Source: Flavobacteria bacterium BAL38 (GTDB taxonomy: Bacteria > Bacteroidota > Bacteroidia > Flavobacteriales > Flavobacteriaceae). From it: a stretch of DNA of 64,000 nucleotides. Each line of letters begins with the position of its first letter. The stretch's first letter is position 1. Below, in pieces: positions 26,055 to 34,170 of this stretch. The stretch spans positions 1 through 64,000 of the forward strand of contig AAXX01000008.1 in the NCBI GenBank assembly GCA_000169355.1. Direction: 5' to 3'. Under the pieces are notes generated by a model. It saw only the letters and a list, made by a program, of their open reading frames with translations. It searched no databases and was not told the DNA's origin. The translations under genes and the position numbers were made by a program.

Positions 26055-26672
26055 ATGAAAAACTACAAACCAATACCATTAGAAAAAGGAAATTACTACC
26101 ACATTTATAATCGTGGTAATAATGGTATTGATGTTTTTTTTGACTCCGAAAGTTATTATCATTTTTTAAGGTTATTTGATAGGTATATTTCACCAATTGC
26201 CGAAACTTATGCTTGGTGTTTGTTAAAAAATCATTTTCATATTTTGGTTTATATAAAATTAGATAATGAAATTGATTACTCAAAATTAGAATATTCAACT
26301 GTAGAAAAACCAAAAGTATTAGATCCATCAAAACAATTTGGACATTTATTTAATGCTTATACACAAGCTATTAATAAAAAATTTAATAGAACAGGCGCTT
26401 TATTTGAAAAACCTTTTGAGCGAAAGCAAATCACATCAGAAAGGTATTTACAAAATGTTATTTATTATATTCACAACAATCCTGTTCAACATGGTTTTGT
26501 TCAACAAATGAGTTTATATCCTTAGTCTTCATTTGAATCAATTGTATCCGACAAACCAACAAAATTAAAAAGACAAGATGTTATTGAATTATATGGAACA
26601 AAGCTAGACTTTTTAGATTACCATAAATCATCTCAAAATTTAAATGAAATTACTAAATTTATAATCGAATAA
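26055..26672 (+). pseudogene. REP-associated tyrosine transposase (RAYT), interrupted by a stop codon
   Basis: The first 157 codons read MKNYKPIPLEKGNYYHIYNR, with the Y1 transposase HUH pair in LLKNHFHILVY and the tyrosine region ERYLQNVIYYIHNNPVQHGF. A TAG at 26523-26525 follows LYP where relatives read YPWSSF or YPYSSF. The same frame then continues SSFESIVSDKPTKLKRQD and so on to a TAA at 26670-26672. A single substitution (for example TGG to TAG) explains the break. The protein would cut and rejoin REP palindromes; REP-like palindromes flank it here. It interrupts the aromatic cluster between the nitrilase and the dioxygenase. Confidence 0.85.
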
Positions 26673-26684
26673 ATTTTACAGCCA

Positions 26685-26717
26685 ATTCCTACATAGTTCT
26701 AAACTCTGTAGAAGTTT
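26685..26717. repeat. Degenerate REP-like palindrome downstream of RAYT remnant
   Basis: AATTCCTACATAGTT and AACTCTGTAGAAGTTT form an imperfect inverted repeat whose right arm resembles the right arm of the perfect palindrome at 26001-26037. Together they bracket the transposase gene. Confidence 0.6.
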
Positions 26718-26729
26718 AAAAATAAAAAC

Positions 26730-27842
26730 ATGGAAGAAAACAACTATTCAGACGACCAATACGGAAGAGCTCGAGTACAAGACTCAGACGAACTAAAGGC
26801 GTATTATAAAGAATTAGAAACATTAGGCGCTGGTGCATTATGGACAGTAGCTAATGATATCGAACCTTGGGAACCTCGTTCATCATCTGTTCCAATGCTT
26901 TGGAAATACGATACTTTAAGGGATTTGGTTTTAAAATCATCAGAATTAGTAACGCCTGAACAAGCGGGAAGACGTGTAGTATATTTGGTAAACGACAAAC
27001 GTAAAGACGTTTCGGCTGCTGTGGGTTGGTTATACACCGGAATTCAAGTTACGCGTCCTGGTGAATTTACGTCTGCACATCGTCATCGTGCTTCTGCCCT
27101 ACGTTTTATTATGGAAGGTGAAGGTGGTTATACCGTGGTAGATGGTAATAAGATCATGTTAGAAGTAAACGATTTTGTTATTACACCAAACTCTACTTGG
27201 CATGAACATGGCGTTAATGAAGGTGGAAAAACCTGCATTTGGCAAGATGGTTTAGATATTCCGTTAGTCAATGCTTTAGAAGCTAATGATTATGCGGTTT
27301 ATGATGGGAAACAAGCTTTGACAGCTCCATTAAACTACTCGCCTATTACTTATGGTTGTGTGGGATTAATTCCAGCCGATAAAACTTGGGATAAACCTTA
27401 TTCTCCTCTATTCAAATATTCTTGGAAAAATGTGTATCCAGCATTATTAGAAGCTCAAAAAGTCAATGAAGTCAATCCATTTGATGGGATTTTCATGCAA
27501 TATTCGAATCCGTTAACAGGCGGGCACGTGATGCAAACGATGGGAGCAGCCATGCAATTATTACCTGCTGGATTCAAAGGAAAAGCACACAAACATACAG
27601 GTTCATTTGTGTACCAATGTGCTAAAGGAAAAGGATATTCAATTATTAATGGACAGCGCTTCGATTGGAAGGAACGCGATATTTTCTGTGTTCCAAGTTG
27701 GGCATGGCATGAGCATCATAACTTATCTGAAACTGAAGATGCTTGCTTATTTCAATTTAACGATTTGCCTGTAATTGAAAGTTTAAGTTTATTTCAATCA
27801 AGAGAATTAGAAGAGAATAATGGACATCAAAATGTAATATAA
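26730..27842 (+). CDS. Gentisate 1,2-dioxygenase-like double cupin
   Basis: 370 residues with two cupin domains, as in gentisate and 1-hydroxy-2-naphthoate dioxygenases. The first cupin has AHRHRASALRFIMEGEGGYT (His-x-His near residue 117) and TPNSTWHEHG. The second has GKAHKHTGSFVYQCAKGKGY and VPSWAWHEHHN. The Fe(II) ligands of family members lie in the first cupin. The reaction is ring opening of gentisate to maleylpyruvate; 5-hydroxyanthranilate or a related ring cannot be ruled out. It is followed in 7 nt by the protease gene and then by the FAH hydrolase, suggesting one transcript. Confidence 0.9.
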   Translation: MEENNYSDDQYGRARVQDSDELKAYYKELETLGAGALWTVANDIEPWEPRSSSVPMLWKYDTLRDLVLKSSELVTPEQAGRRVVYLVNDKRKDVSAAVGWLYTGIQVTRPGEFTSAHRHRASALRFIMEGEGGYTVVDGNKIMLEVNDFVITPNSTWHEHGVNEGGKTCIWQDGLDIPLVNALEANDYAVYDGKQALTAPLNYSPITYGCVGLIPADKTWDKPYSPLFKYSWKNVYPALLEAQKVNEVNPFDGIFMQYSNPLTGGHVMQTMGAAMQLLPAGFKGKAHKHTGSFVYQCAKGKGYSIINGQRFDWKERDIFCVPSWAWHEHHNLSETEDACLFQFNDLPVIESLSLFQSRELEENNGHQNVI

Positions 27843-27849
27843 TATTTAA

Positions 27850-29031
27850 ATGAAAATAAAATATTGGTCGATTTTAATTGTACTACTTTCTTTATTTGCT
27901 AAAGCACAAGATGTTAATTTTGATGCTGGAAGCATTAAAGAAAAAAAATATTTAGAAGCTATCAAATTCGAATCTGTTTATGATAAAATTATTATTCCAG
28001 TTGTCATAAATGGAAATGAATATCGTTTTTTATTAGATACGGGTGCTCCTAACGTAATATCAAAAAAAGTTTTACAAGAATTAAATTTAGATGCGTCAAA
28101 ATCTATAACTGTAAACGATGCAAATAATTTGGTACAAAACATTCAAGCTGTTGATATTCCTGTAATAAAAATTGGAAATTTAACTTTTGAAAATCAGGTA
28201 GCATTAGTATATGATTTAGAGAATCATAATTTATTGAGTTGCTTTAAAATTGATGGATTTATAGGAAGTAATCTACTTAAAAATTCAATTCTAAAAATTA
28301 ACAAATCGCAACAAGAAATTATAATTACGGATCAAATTAAAGCTTTAAACTTAAAAGTAAAACCATCTAAAGTAAAATTATTTGGATCTCAAAAAGCACC
28401 TTACATTGAAATTAATTTTATTGGTAAAAACAAAGAAAAGGCAACAGATGTTGTTTTGTTTGACACTGGAATGGATGGATTGTATGAAATTTCAAATAGA
28501 GCATTTCAAGTTTTTGAAAAATACAATATTTTTGATGTACTTTCAAAATCAGAAGGAATAAGTAGTCTTGGTCTTTTTGGAGCGGGTGATCCTACTTTGC
28601 AAACATTATTACAAGTAGAAACCGCTATTTTAAACAATGTGACAATTAAAAACTTAATCTTAAATACTACAGATGATAATAATTCGAGAATTGGTTTAGA
28701 ATTTTTAGATCATGGCAATATTACATTAGATTTTATAAACAAAAACTTTTATTTCGAATCTAATTCCTCTATAACATTAGAAAACAAAGTTCCTAAATAC
28801 GCTACAACAGTTGTAGATGATAAATATGTAGTTGGATTAGTTTGGGATAAAGAATTGGCTAAAGAGATTAGCTTTGCAGATGAAATCATCAGTATAGAAT
28901 CGTTTAATGTAAGCCAAATGAGTTTTTGTGAAATTTTGAAACTAAAAAAAGAGTGGAAAAATAAATCAAATTACTCGTTAACAATAAAAAATAAAGAAAA
29001 CAAAATAACTACTATTGCAATAGAAAATTAA
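27850..29031 (+). CDS. Secreted retropepsin-like aspartic protease
   Basis: 393 residues with a signal peptide (MKIKYWSILIVLLSLFAKAQ). Two aspartyl-protease lobes are visible, with catalytic motifs FLLDTGAPNV (near residue 60) and VLFDTGMDGL (near residue 204). This gives an intramolecular pseudo-dimer like bacterial gag-pepsin-type proteases. The C-terminal part (VVDDKYVVGLVWDKELAK..ISFADEIISIESFNV) resembles a degenerate PDZ-like domain. It sits 7 nt after the gentisate dioxygenase and 6 nt before the FAH hydrolase, an odd place for an envelope protease. Its link to the pathway is unknown. Confidence 0.85.
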   Translation: MKIKYWSILIVLLSLFAKAQDVNFDAGSIKEKKYLEAIKFESVYDKIIIPVVINGNEYRFLLDTGAPNVISKKVLQELNLDASKSITVNDANNLVQNIQAVDIPVIKIGNLTFENQVALVYDLENHNLLSCFKIDGFIGSNLLKNSILKINKSQQEIIITDQIKALNLKVKPSKVKLFGSQKAPYIEINFIGKNKEKATDVVLFDTGMDGLYEISNRAFQVFEKYNIFDVLSKSEGISSLGLFGAGDPTLQTLLQVETAILNNVTIKNLILNTTDDNNSRIGLEFLDHGNITLDFINKNFYFESNSSITLENKVPKYATTVVDDKYVVGLVWDKELAKEISFADEIISIESFNVSQMSFCEILKLKKEWKNKSNYSLTIKNKENKITTIAIEN

Positions 29032-29037
29032 TATTAA

Positions 29038-29946
29038 ATGAAACTACTTACCTACAAAACACAAGACACAGATGCACGTTTAGGCTTTATTCATAACAAC
29101 CAAGTTATTGATATGCAAGATTTTGGAGATATATCCAATTTTCCTTTGCCAAACGATATGTTGGAATTAATTGATATGGGATTTGAAATCATTGCTGAAA
29201 TTACAGAACTAATTTCAGAAACTCCTGAGAATTTCTTTGAAGAAATCGCTTGTGAGATGAATGAAGTTACGATTTTAGCACCCATCGAAAAACCAAGAAA
29301 AAATATCATCGGAATAGGTTTAAATTATACCGAACACGTTGCAGAAAGCGCTCGTACATTAGATACAACAGGAAAGCTTCCTCAAAAACCAATTATCTTT
29401 TCTAAACCACCAACAACCGTTACGGCTACTAATACAGAAATCATTAAAAATACTAAGTTAACAGAACAATTGGATTGGGAAGTTGAGTTAGCTGTAATTA
29501 TCTCAAAGAAAGGCAAATACGTTGCTAAATCTGAAGCATTAGATTATGTTTTTGGTTATACCGTAATTAACGATATTTCGGCACGTGATTGTCGCAGAGA
29601 AGGACAATGGATTGTATCTAAAGGACAAGATACTTTTGCTCCAATGGGACCATATTTAGTAACAAAAGACGAAATCGAAAATCCGCATAACCTAAATTTA
29701 TCTTTAACAGTAAATGGTGTTGAAAAACAAAATTCAAATACCAAATTTTTGCTATTCAACATCAACGATTTAATTGAAGATTTAAGCACCGTTTTCACAT
29801 TAGAAGCTGGCGACATCATTGCAACTGGAACTCCTGCAGGCGTTGGAGCCGGAAGAAATCCTCAAGAATGGATGTACGATGGAGATGTAGTTGAAGCAAC
29901 TGTAGAAGGAATAGGAACGATTGTGAATACAATTAAAGAAATATAA
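29038..29946 (+). CDS. Fumarylacetoacetate hydrolase family protein, likely fumarylpyruvate hydrolase
   Basis: 302 residues with the FAH fold. An N-terminal cap is followed by IIGIGLNYTEHVAES, PIIFSKPPTTVTATNTEI, the metal-binding EVELAVIISKKGKYV (acidic ligands), INDISARDCRREGQWIVSKG with FAPMGPYLV, and GDIIATGTPAGVGAGRNP. In gentisate pathways this enzyme splits fumarylpyruvate to fumarate and pyruvate; some relatives also split maleylpyruvate or act as decarboxylases. Position in the dioxygenase operon supports the pyruvate-releasing role. Confidence 0.88.
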   Translation: MKLLTYKTQDTDARLGFIHNNQVIDMQDFGDISNFPLPNDMLELIDMGFEIIAEITELISETPENFFEEIACEMNEVTILAPIEKPRKNIIGIGLNYTEHVAESARTLDTTGKLPQKPIIFSKPPTTVTATNTEIIKNTKLTEQLDWEVELAVIISKKGKYVAKSEALDYVFGYTVINDISARDCRREGQWIVSKGQDTFAPMGPYLVTKDEIENPHNLNLSLTVNGVEKQNSNTKFLLFNINDLIEDLSTVFTLEAGDIIATGTPAGVGAGRNPQEWMYDGDVVEATVEGIGTIVNTIKEI

Positions 29947-30009
29947 TAAAAGTATTCAGTCGCAGTTTTCAGTTTTCAGACTGCTAACTGTGACTGAGAC
30001 TGTAAACTT
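29947..30009. repeat. Intergenic CAGTTTTCAG / ACTGTGACTGAGACTG repeat
   Basis: The 63-nt spacer between the FAH and isomerase genes holds repeated CAGT/ACTG words (AGTCGCAGTTTTCAGTTTTC, AGACTGCTAACTGTGACTG) able to fold on themselves. No gene is seen. Confidence 0.45.
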
Positions 30010-30762
30010 ATGAAAATGAAATACAGAATTGGCCAAATAGTTCCATCATCAAACGTAACGATGGAAACCGAAATACCAGCAATTTTTCGTTCAAGAGAAA
30101 CGATACTTCCGGAACGTTTTACGTTTCACAGCAGTAGAATGCGAATGAAAAAAGTAACCAAAGAAGAACTCGAAGCTATGGATGCGATGAGTTTAAAATG
30201 TGCTCAAGAACTTTCTGATGCTCATGTAGACGTTATGGGATATGCGTGTTTAGTAGCGATTATGAGTATGGGGCGTGGTTATCATTGTGTTTCAGAAGTA
30301 AATTTACACCAAGAAACGGTGGCGAACGACTTCCCTACTCCTATTGTAACATCTGCTGGAGCATTAATTAACGGATTAAAAGTATTAGGAGCGAAAACGG
30401 TTTCCATAATAACTCCATATATGCGCCCATTAACTGATAAAGTCGTAGATTATATTGAACATCAAGGCATTAAAGTAAAAGAAAGTATTGCTTTAGAAAT
30501 TCCAGATAATTTAGAAGTGGCAGCTCAAAATCCAATGAATTTATTGGAAATCTACAAACAATTAGATTTAACAGGTGTAGATGTTTTAGTAGCATCAGCT
30601 TGTGTTCAAATGCCATCGTTAGAAGCAATTGATTTAATTCAGGCAGAATGTGGCATTCCGGTAACTTCAGCAGCTGTTTGTACCACATACGAAATGATGA
30701 AAAAATTAGGAATTGAAGCAAAATCAGCAATTGGTGGTGAATTATTGAGCGGTAAATATTAA
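30010..30762 (+). CDS. Maleate cis-trans isomerase family protein (Asp/Glu racemase superfamily)
   Basis: 250 residues. The two catalytic cysteines expected for maleate isomerases are Cys80 (MGYACLVAIM) and Cys198 (VASACVQMPS), 118 residues apart, the same spacing as the Cys76/Cys194 pair known in Nocardia farcinica maleate isomerase. VPSSNVTMETE carries the substrate-binding Asn. In this cluster it could isomerise maleylpyruvate to fumarylpyruvate without glutathione, or convert maleate released by the FAH hydrolase to fumarate. No GSH-, mycothiol- or bacillithiol-dependent isomerase is present in the window. The first ATG is used; an ATG two codons later is equally possible. Confidence 0.85.
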   Translation: MKMKYRIGQIVPSSNVTMETEIPAIFRSRETILPERFTFHSSRMRMKKVTKEELEAMDAMSLKCAQELSDAHVDVMGYACLVAIMSMGRGYHCVSEVNLHQETVANDFPTPIVTSAGALINGLKVLGAKTVSIITPYMRPLTDKVVDYIEHQGIKVKESIALEIPDNLEVAAQNPMNLLEIYKQLDLTGVDVLVASACVQMPSLEAIDLIQAECGIPVTSAAVCTTYEMMKKLGIEAKSAIGGELLSGKY

Positions 30763-30905
30763 TGAAGTCACTTCAATATAAAATACTGTTCTTTTTATTT
30801 ATAGTCATTGGCATCTCCTTATTACGACTATTTGGATTGTATTTTGTATTCATAATTCCAATATTAATTGGTTTGTATATCATTGTAATAAAATGCTCCA
30901 AATGA
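30762..30905 (+). CDS. 47-residue small membrane protein at the end of the aromatic operon
   Basis: ATG at 30762 overlaps the TAA of the isomerase gene (TAATG). The peptide (MKSLQYKILFFLFIVIGISL, then LFGLYFVFIIPILIGLYIIV, ending KCSK) is almost entirely two hydrophobic helices. The overlapping start suggests translational coupling. I do not recognise a family. It may be an accessory membrane protein or a fortuitous ORF in hydrophobic-biased AT-rich DNA. Confidence 0.45.
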   Translation: MKSLQYKILFFLFIVIGISLLRLFGLYFVFIIPILIGLYIIVIKCSK

Positions 30906-30942
30906 AATGGATTAAATTTTTATGAATCTAATCCATTTCATT
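30901..30942 (+). terminator. Terminator of the aromatic operon
   Basis: AATGAAATGGATTA (30901-30914) pairs perfectly with TAATCCATTTCATT (30929-30942) around a 14-nt loop. It is placed directly at the end of the cluster and overlaps the last codons of the small membrane ORF. Confidence 0.75.
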
Positions 30943-31054
30943 ATAATACTCTTATTTTCAAAGAAATAAACGATTTAAAGTCACAACCCTTTTAAATTCC
31001 GTAAATTTACATAAACACTCTAAGATTATTTAAAGTGTTTAATTCACAATTCTT

Positions 31055-31957
31055 ATGGAATTTATAGACTATTACAAAGTTCTTGGCGTTACAAAAAGTG
31101 CAACTAATGATGAAATAAAAAAAGCCTACAGAAAACAAGCTAGAAAATTACATCCAGACATCAACCCAAACGATAAAGAAGCACAAGCCAAGTTTCAGCA
31201 ACTTAATGAAGCTAATGAAGTACTGAGTAATCCTGAAAAAAGAAAGAAATACGATACGTATGGAAAAGATTGGGAAAATGGTGAAGCGTATGAAAAACAG
31301 AAACAACAACAAAGTTATTCCAACTCGGCTGCTCAACAATCCTATTCTGGTGGAAATTATCAAGAAGAAGACTTTTCAGATTTTTTCTCCTCTATGTTTG
31401 GTAATCAATCTGGAAATAGACAAAGAGCACAAGTAAAATACCGCGGACAAGATATTCAAGCGCAATTGCAAATTAGCATCAATGAAGCTTATACAGCACA
31501 TAAAAAAGAATTTACGGTAAACGGAAAAAACATTCGAATTACTATTCCTGCAGGAATTGAAGATCAACAAACCATAAAAATCAGCGGTTTTGGCGGAACT
31601 GGAGTTAATAATGGCCCAAATGGTGATTTATTCATTACTTTTTCAATACTAAATACAACTTTATTTAAAAGAGTTGGAAATGATTTATTCTTACATCATG
31701 ATTTAAATTTATACACTGCTGTACTGGGTGGAGAAGTTACAATTACTGATTTTAATAACACTAAATTAAAACTAAAAGTAACCGCTGGGACTCAAAACGG
31801 TACAAAAGTTCGATTAAAAGGAAAAGGTTTCCCAATCTATAAAAAGGATAATGAATTTGGTGATTTGTATGTAATATTTACGATTCCCATTCCAACCAAT
31901 CTTTCTGAAAAAGAAACTGAATTATTCAATGAATTATCAAAAGCTACTAAAAACTAA
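31055..31957 (+). CDS. cbpA: DnaJ-class co-chaperone, CbpA-like
   Basis: 300 residues. The J-domain occupies residues 1-70 ([20 protein letters not shown], with the HPD motif in [10 protein letters not shown]). A Q/S/G-rich linker follows ([20 protein letters not shown]), then the two DnaJ C-terminal beta domains ([44 protein letters not shown]). It lacks the zinc-finger repeats of DnaJ, which places it in the CbpA (class II) group. It stimulates DnaK ATPase. The cbpM-like modulator gene follows directly. Confidence 0.93.
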   Translation: MEFIDYYKVLGVTKSATNDEIKKAYRKQARKLHPDINPNDKEAQAKFQQLNEANEVLSNPEKRKKYDTYGKDWENGEAYEKQKQQQSYSNSAAQQSYSGGNYQEEDFSDFFSSMFGNQSGNRQRAQVKYRGQDIQAQLQISINEAYTAHKKEFTVNGKNIRITIPAGIEDQQTIKISGFGGTGVNNGPNGDLFITFSILNTTLFKRVGNDLFLHHDLNLYTAVLGGEVTITDFNNTKLKLKVTAGTQNGTKVRLKGKGFPIYKKDNEFGDLYVIFTIPIPTNLSEKETELFNELSKATKN

Positions 31958-31961
31958 CATT

Positions 31962-32252
31962 ATGGAAACATCTGATTTAATTGTTGTAGATCTATTTTGC
32001 AAAGAATCTCAAATCGAAATTAACTTTATTCATGATTTAGAAGCGTTTGGTTTGATTGAAATTACGGCTCAAAACGAAAATAAATATTTAAATAAAAATC
32101 AATTGGGCACTCTTGAAAAAATAATTCGATTACACAACGATTTAAAAATAAATAAAGAAGGTATTGATATTATTCTAAATCTACAAGATAAAGAAAATCA
32201 ATTACTTACTGAGATTAATTACTTGAAAAATAGGTTGAGTTTGTACGAGTAA
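31962..32252 (+). CDS. cbpM: Chaperone modulator CbpM
   Basis: 96 residues from METSDLIVVDLFCKESQIEI. An upstream TTG in frame overlaps the CbpA gene and is not preferred. MerR-like fold features are present: INFIHDLEAFGLIEI, LEKIIRLHNDLKINKEGIDI and a C-terminal coiled coil (QDKENQLLTEINYLKNRLSL). CbpM binds the J-domain of CbpA and inhibits it. It lies 4 nt after the cbpA stop. Confidence 0.88.
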   Translation: METSDLIVVDLFCKESQIEINFIHDLEAFGLIEITAQNENKYLNKNQLGTLEKIIRLHNDLKINKEGIDIILNLQDKENQLLTEINYLKNRLSLYE

Positions 32253-32331
32253 ATATTAAAAATATTTTTTTTAAATTAAATTCATTTTACTCCAAATTAA
32301 TTACGAATGTCTTTTTAACTATCTATTATAA

Positions 32332-32364
32332 AAAAGCCCTGAAATACTATATTTCAGGGCTTTT
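32332..32364. terminator. Bidirectional terminator between cbpM and the Bax inhibitor gene
   Basis: AAAAGCCCTGAAAT (32332-32345) pairs perfectly with ATTTCAGGGCTTTT (32351-32364), with a 5-nt loop. It is GC-containing and has U-tracts both ways. Confidence 0.9.
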
Positions 32365-32385
32365 GATTTATTTAAAAACCTTTTT

Positions 32386-33075
32386 TTATTTTCTACTCAT
32401 TAATATTCTTAAAATATACCAGAATAATAACATAATTGAAGCAAACAATTGTAATGAAGCTCCAACGTATTGATCTGTACTAAAATTATCTTTAATTTGA
32501 CTAGTTTGATATAAAATACTAGCAGAAGCTAATACAACCATACCAACAGAAAACCATAATCCTAAATTAAAACCAAAAATAGCACCTACAACAATTACTC
32601 CTAACGCAACAAAACCTCCTATTGTAATTGCAGTTCTTAAAAAAGAGAAATCGGTTTTTGTCATAAATACAACCGCTGTTAAGCCAGAAAACATAAAAAA
32701 GGTAATTAATGCCGCTTGCATAATCATTTCGCTACCCGAATAAATAACCGCAATGGCAATCATTGGTAAGAAAATAATAGCCTCAAGCAAAACATACAAA
32801 CCTAATCCTAAATATTGTTTTTGTCTATCAGGATGAAAAACCAATCGGTCTGATAATGTTGATCCCAACCAAAATAATCCCAATATAAACAACCATACAA
32901 ATTTACCACCCATCATCATTAAAATCCAATCTACTGGTACAATCTTCAATAAAATAGATTCTACTAACATAAAGGCTAAAATAGCATAAGCGACATGACT
33001 GTATGTCTTTTTAAAAAATGTAGCTCTTTCACTATCAGTAGCATAAGATACAATTACATTATTTTCTGAATTCAT
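32386..33075 (-). CDS. Bax inhibitor-1 / YccA family membrane protein
   Basis: 229 residues with about seven membrane segments and the UPF0005 pattern. The N-terminal cytosolic stretch is SYATDSERATFFKKTYSHVA, followed by YVLLEAIIFLPMIAIAVIY, GLTAVVFMTKTDFSFLRT and LASASILYQTSQIKDNFSTD near the C-terminus. Bacterial members are pH-sensitive calcium leak channels or FtsH regulators (YccA); the role here is not determined. The gene is monocistronic. Confidence 0.9.
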   Translation of the reverse strand: MNSENNVIVSYATDSERATFFKKTYSHVAYAILAFMLVESILLKIVPVDWILMMMGGKFVWLFILGLFWLGSTLSDRLVFHPDRQKQYLGLGLYVLLEAIIFLPMIAIAVIYSGSEMIMQAALITFFMFSGLTAVVFMTKTDFSFLRTAITIGGFVALGVIVVGAIFGFNLGLWFSVGMVVLASASILYQTSQIKDNFSTDQYVGASLQLFASIMLLFWYILRILMSRK

Positions 33076-33189
33076 ATAATTTAATTTTAAAGTTTATCGA
33101 ATTTATGATTTTCTATCGAATTATAAAAATAAATTACGTTTTCTAAATTTTTAATTTTTAAGTGTTTTTAAATCAATTAATTACATTCA

Positions 33190-34152
33190 TTAACAATTCT
33201 GAACAATAAAAAAATACAAAGGCATACCAATAGTTATGTTTACAGGAAAAGTTACGGCAAGTGCCATTGGTAAAAACAATCCTGGATTGGCTTTTGGAAC
33301 GGTAATTTTCATGGCTGCAGGAACTGCAATATAGGATGCACTAGCTGCTAATATTGAGAAAATAAAACGATTTGAAACATCATCTGTTATAAAACCACTT
33401 AACCAAGCAAACAAACTTCCATTCACTAACGGTATTAAGAATGCAAATGCAAAGGGAAACCATCCGTGGTCAAAGAAAGATTTTAATTTTTTACCACTTG
33501 TTATTCCCATGTCTAATAAAAATATAGCTAAAAATCCTTTAAATAAATCGTTAGTAAATGGCTGAATTCCTTCTGCTTGTTTATCACTAGCTAAAAACCC
33601 AATTATCAAACTACCTAAGATTAATAATACACTTCCATTTGTAAATGAGTGACGTAAAATTTCCGATTTATTAAACTTACTTGATTTTTCTTTATTGAAA
33701 AGTGTAATTAATACTAAACCAACAATAATAGCTGGCGATTCCATTAAGGCCATAATAGCAACCATATAGCCATGAATTGAAATTTGTTGCGATTCTAAAT
33801 ACGATACTGCAGTTACAAAAGTTACTGCACTAATAGAACCATAGGCAGCAGCAATTGCACCAGCATCAAAAACATTTAACTTACGTTTTAATACAAAAAA
33901 AGTATATAAAGGAATTATTATAGCGATTGAAATTCCAAAAAGCATACACCATAAAATTTCGCTTGTAATCGTTTCATGAGACAATTCTTGTCCGCCTTTA
34001 AAACCAATAGCAAAAAGTAAATAAAGCGATATAAATTTTGAAGAATTTTGAGGAATCTCTAAATCACTTTTTAAATAGACTGCAACTATTCCTAAAATGA
34101 AATACAATAATGCCGGATTTGTTAAATTTTCGAGTAATAAATTAAAATTCAT
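33190..34152 (-). CDS. Sodium-dependent bicarbonate transporter family permease (SbtA-like)
   Basis: 320 residues, ten or so membrane helices. SbtA-family blocks are present: LLYFILGIVAVYLKSDLEIP, YLLFAIGFKGGQEL, DAGAIAAAYGSISAVTFVTA, FLLDMGITSGKK and ASYIAVPAAMKITVPKANPG. The cyanobacterial SbtA imports HCO3- with Na+; heterotroph homologues may supply bicarbonate to anaplerotic carboxylases. No SbtB/PII partner gene is adjacent. A CbbR-like LysR gene lies 4 kb away, and a regulatory link is only a guess. Confidence 0.88.
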   Translation of the reverse strand: MNFNLLLENLTNPALLYFILGIVAVYLKSDLEIPQNSSKFISLYLLFAIGFKGGQELSHETITSEILWCMLFGISIAIIIPLYTFFVLKRKLNVFDAGAIAAAYGSISAVTFVTAVSYLESQQISIHGYMVAIMALMESPAIIVGLVLITLFNKEKSSKFNKSEILRHSFTNGSVLLILGSLIIGFLASDKQAEGIQPFTNDLFKGFLAIFLLDMGITSGKKLKSFFDHGWFPFAFAFLIPLVNGSLFAWLSGFITDDVSNRFIFSILAASASYIAVPAAMKITVPKANPGLFLPMALAVTFPVNITIGMPLYFFIVQNC

Positions 34153-34170
34153 ATTTGTTAGTTTGTGTTA

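Noticed and set aside
26523..26525. TAG as a recoded codon (for example pyrrolysine) in the RAYT gene
   Set aside because: Relatives have Trp or Tyr here and nothing in the window suggests amber suppression; point mutation is simpler.
31001..31054. Rho-independent terminator or riboswitch upstream of cbpA
   Set aside because: The spacer is plain AT-rich DNA without a convincing stem or conserved riboswitch core.
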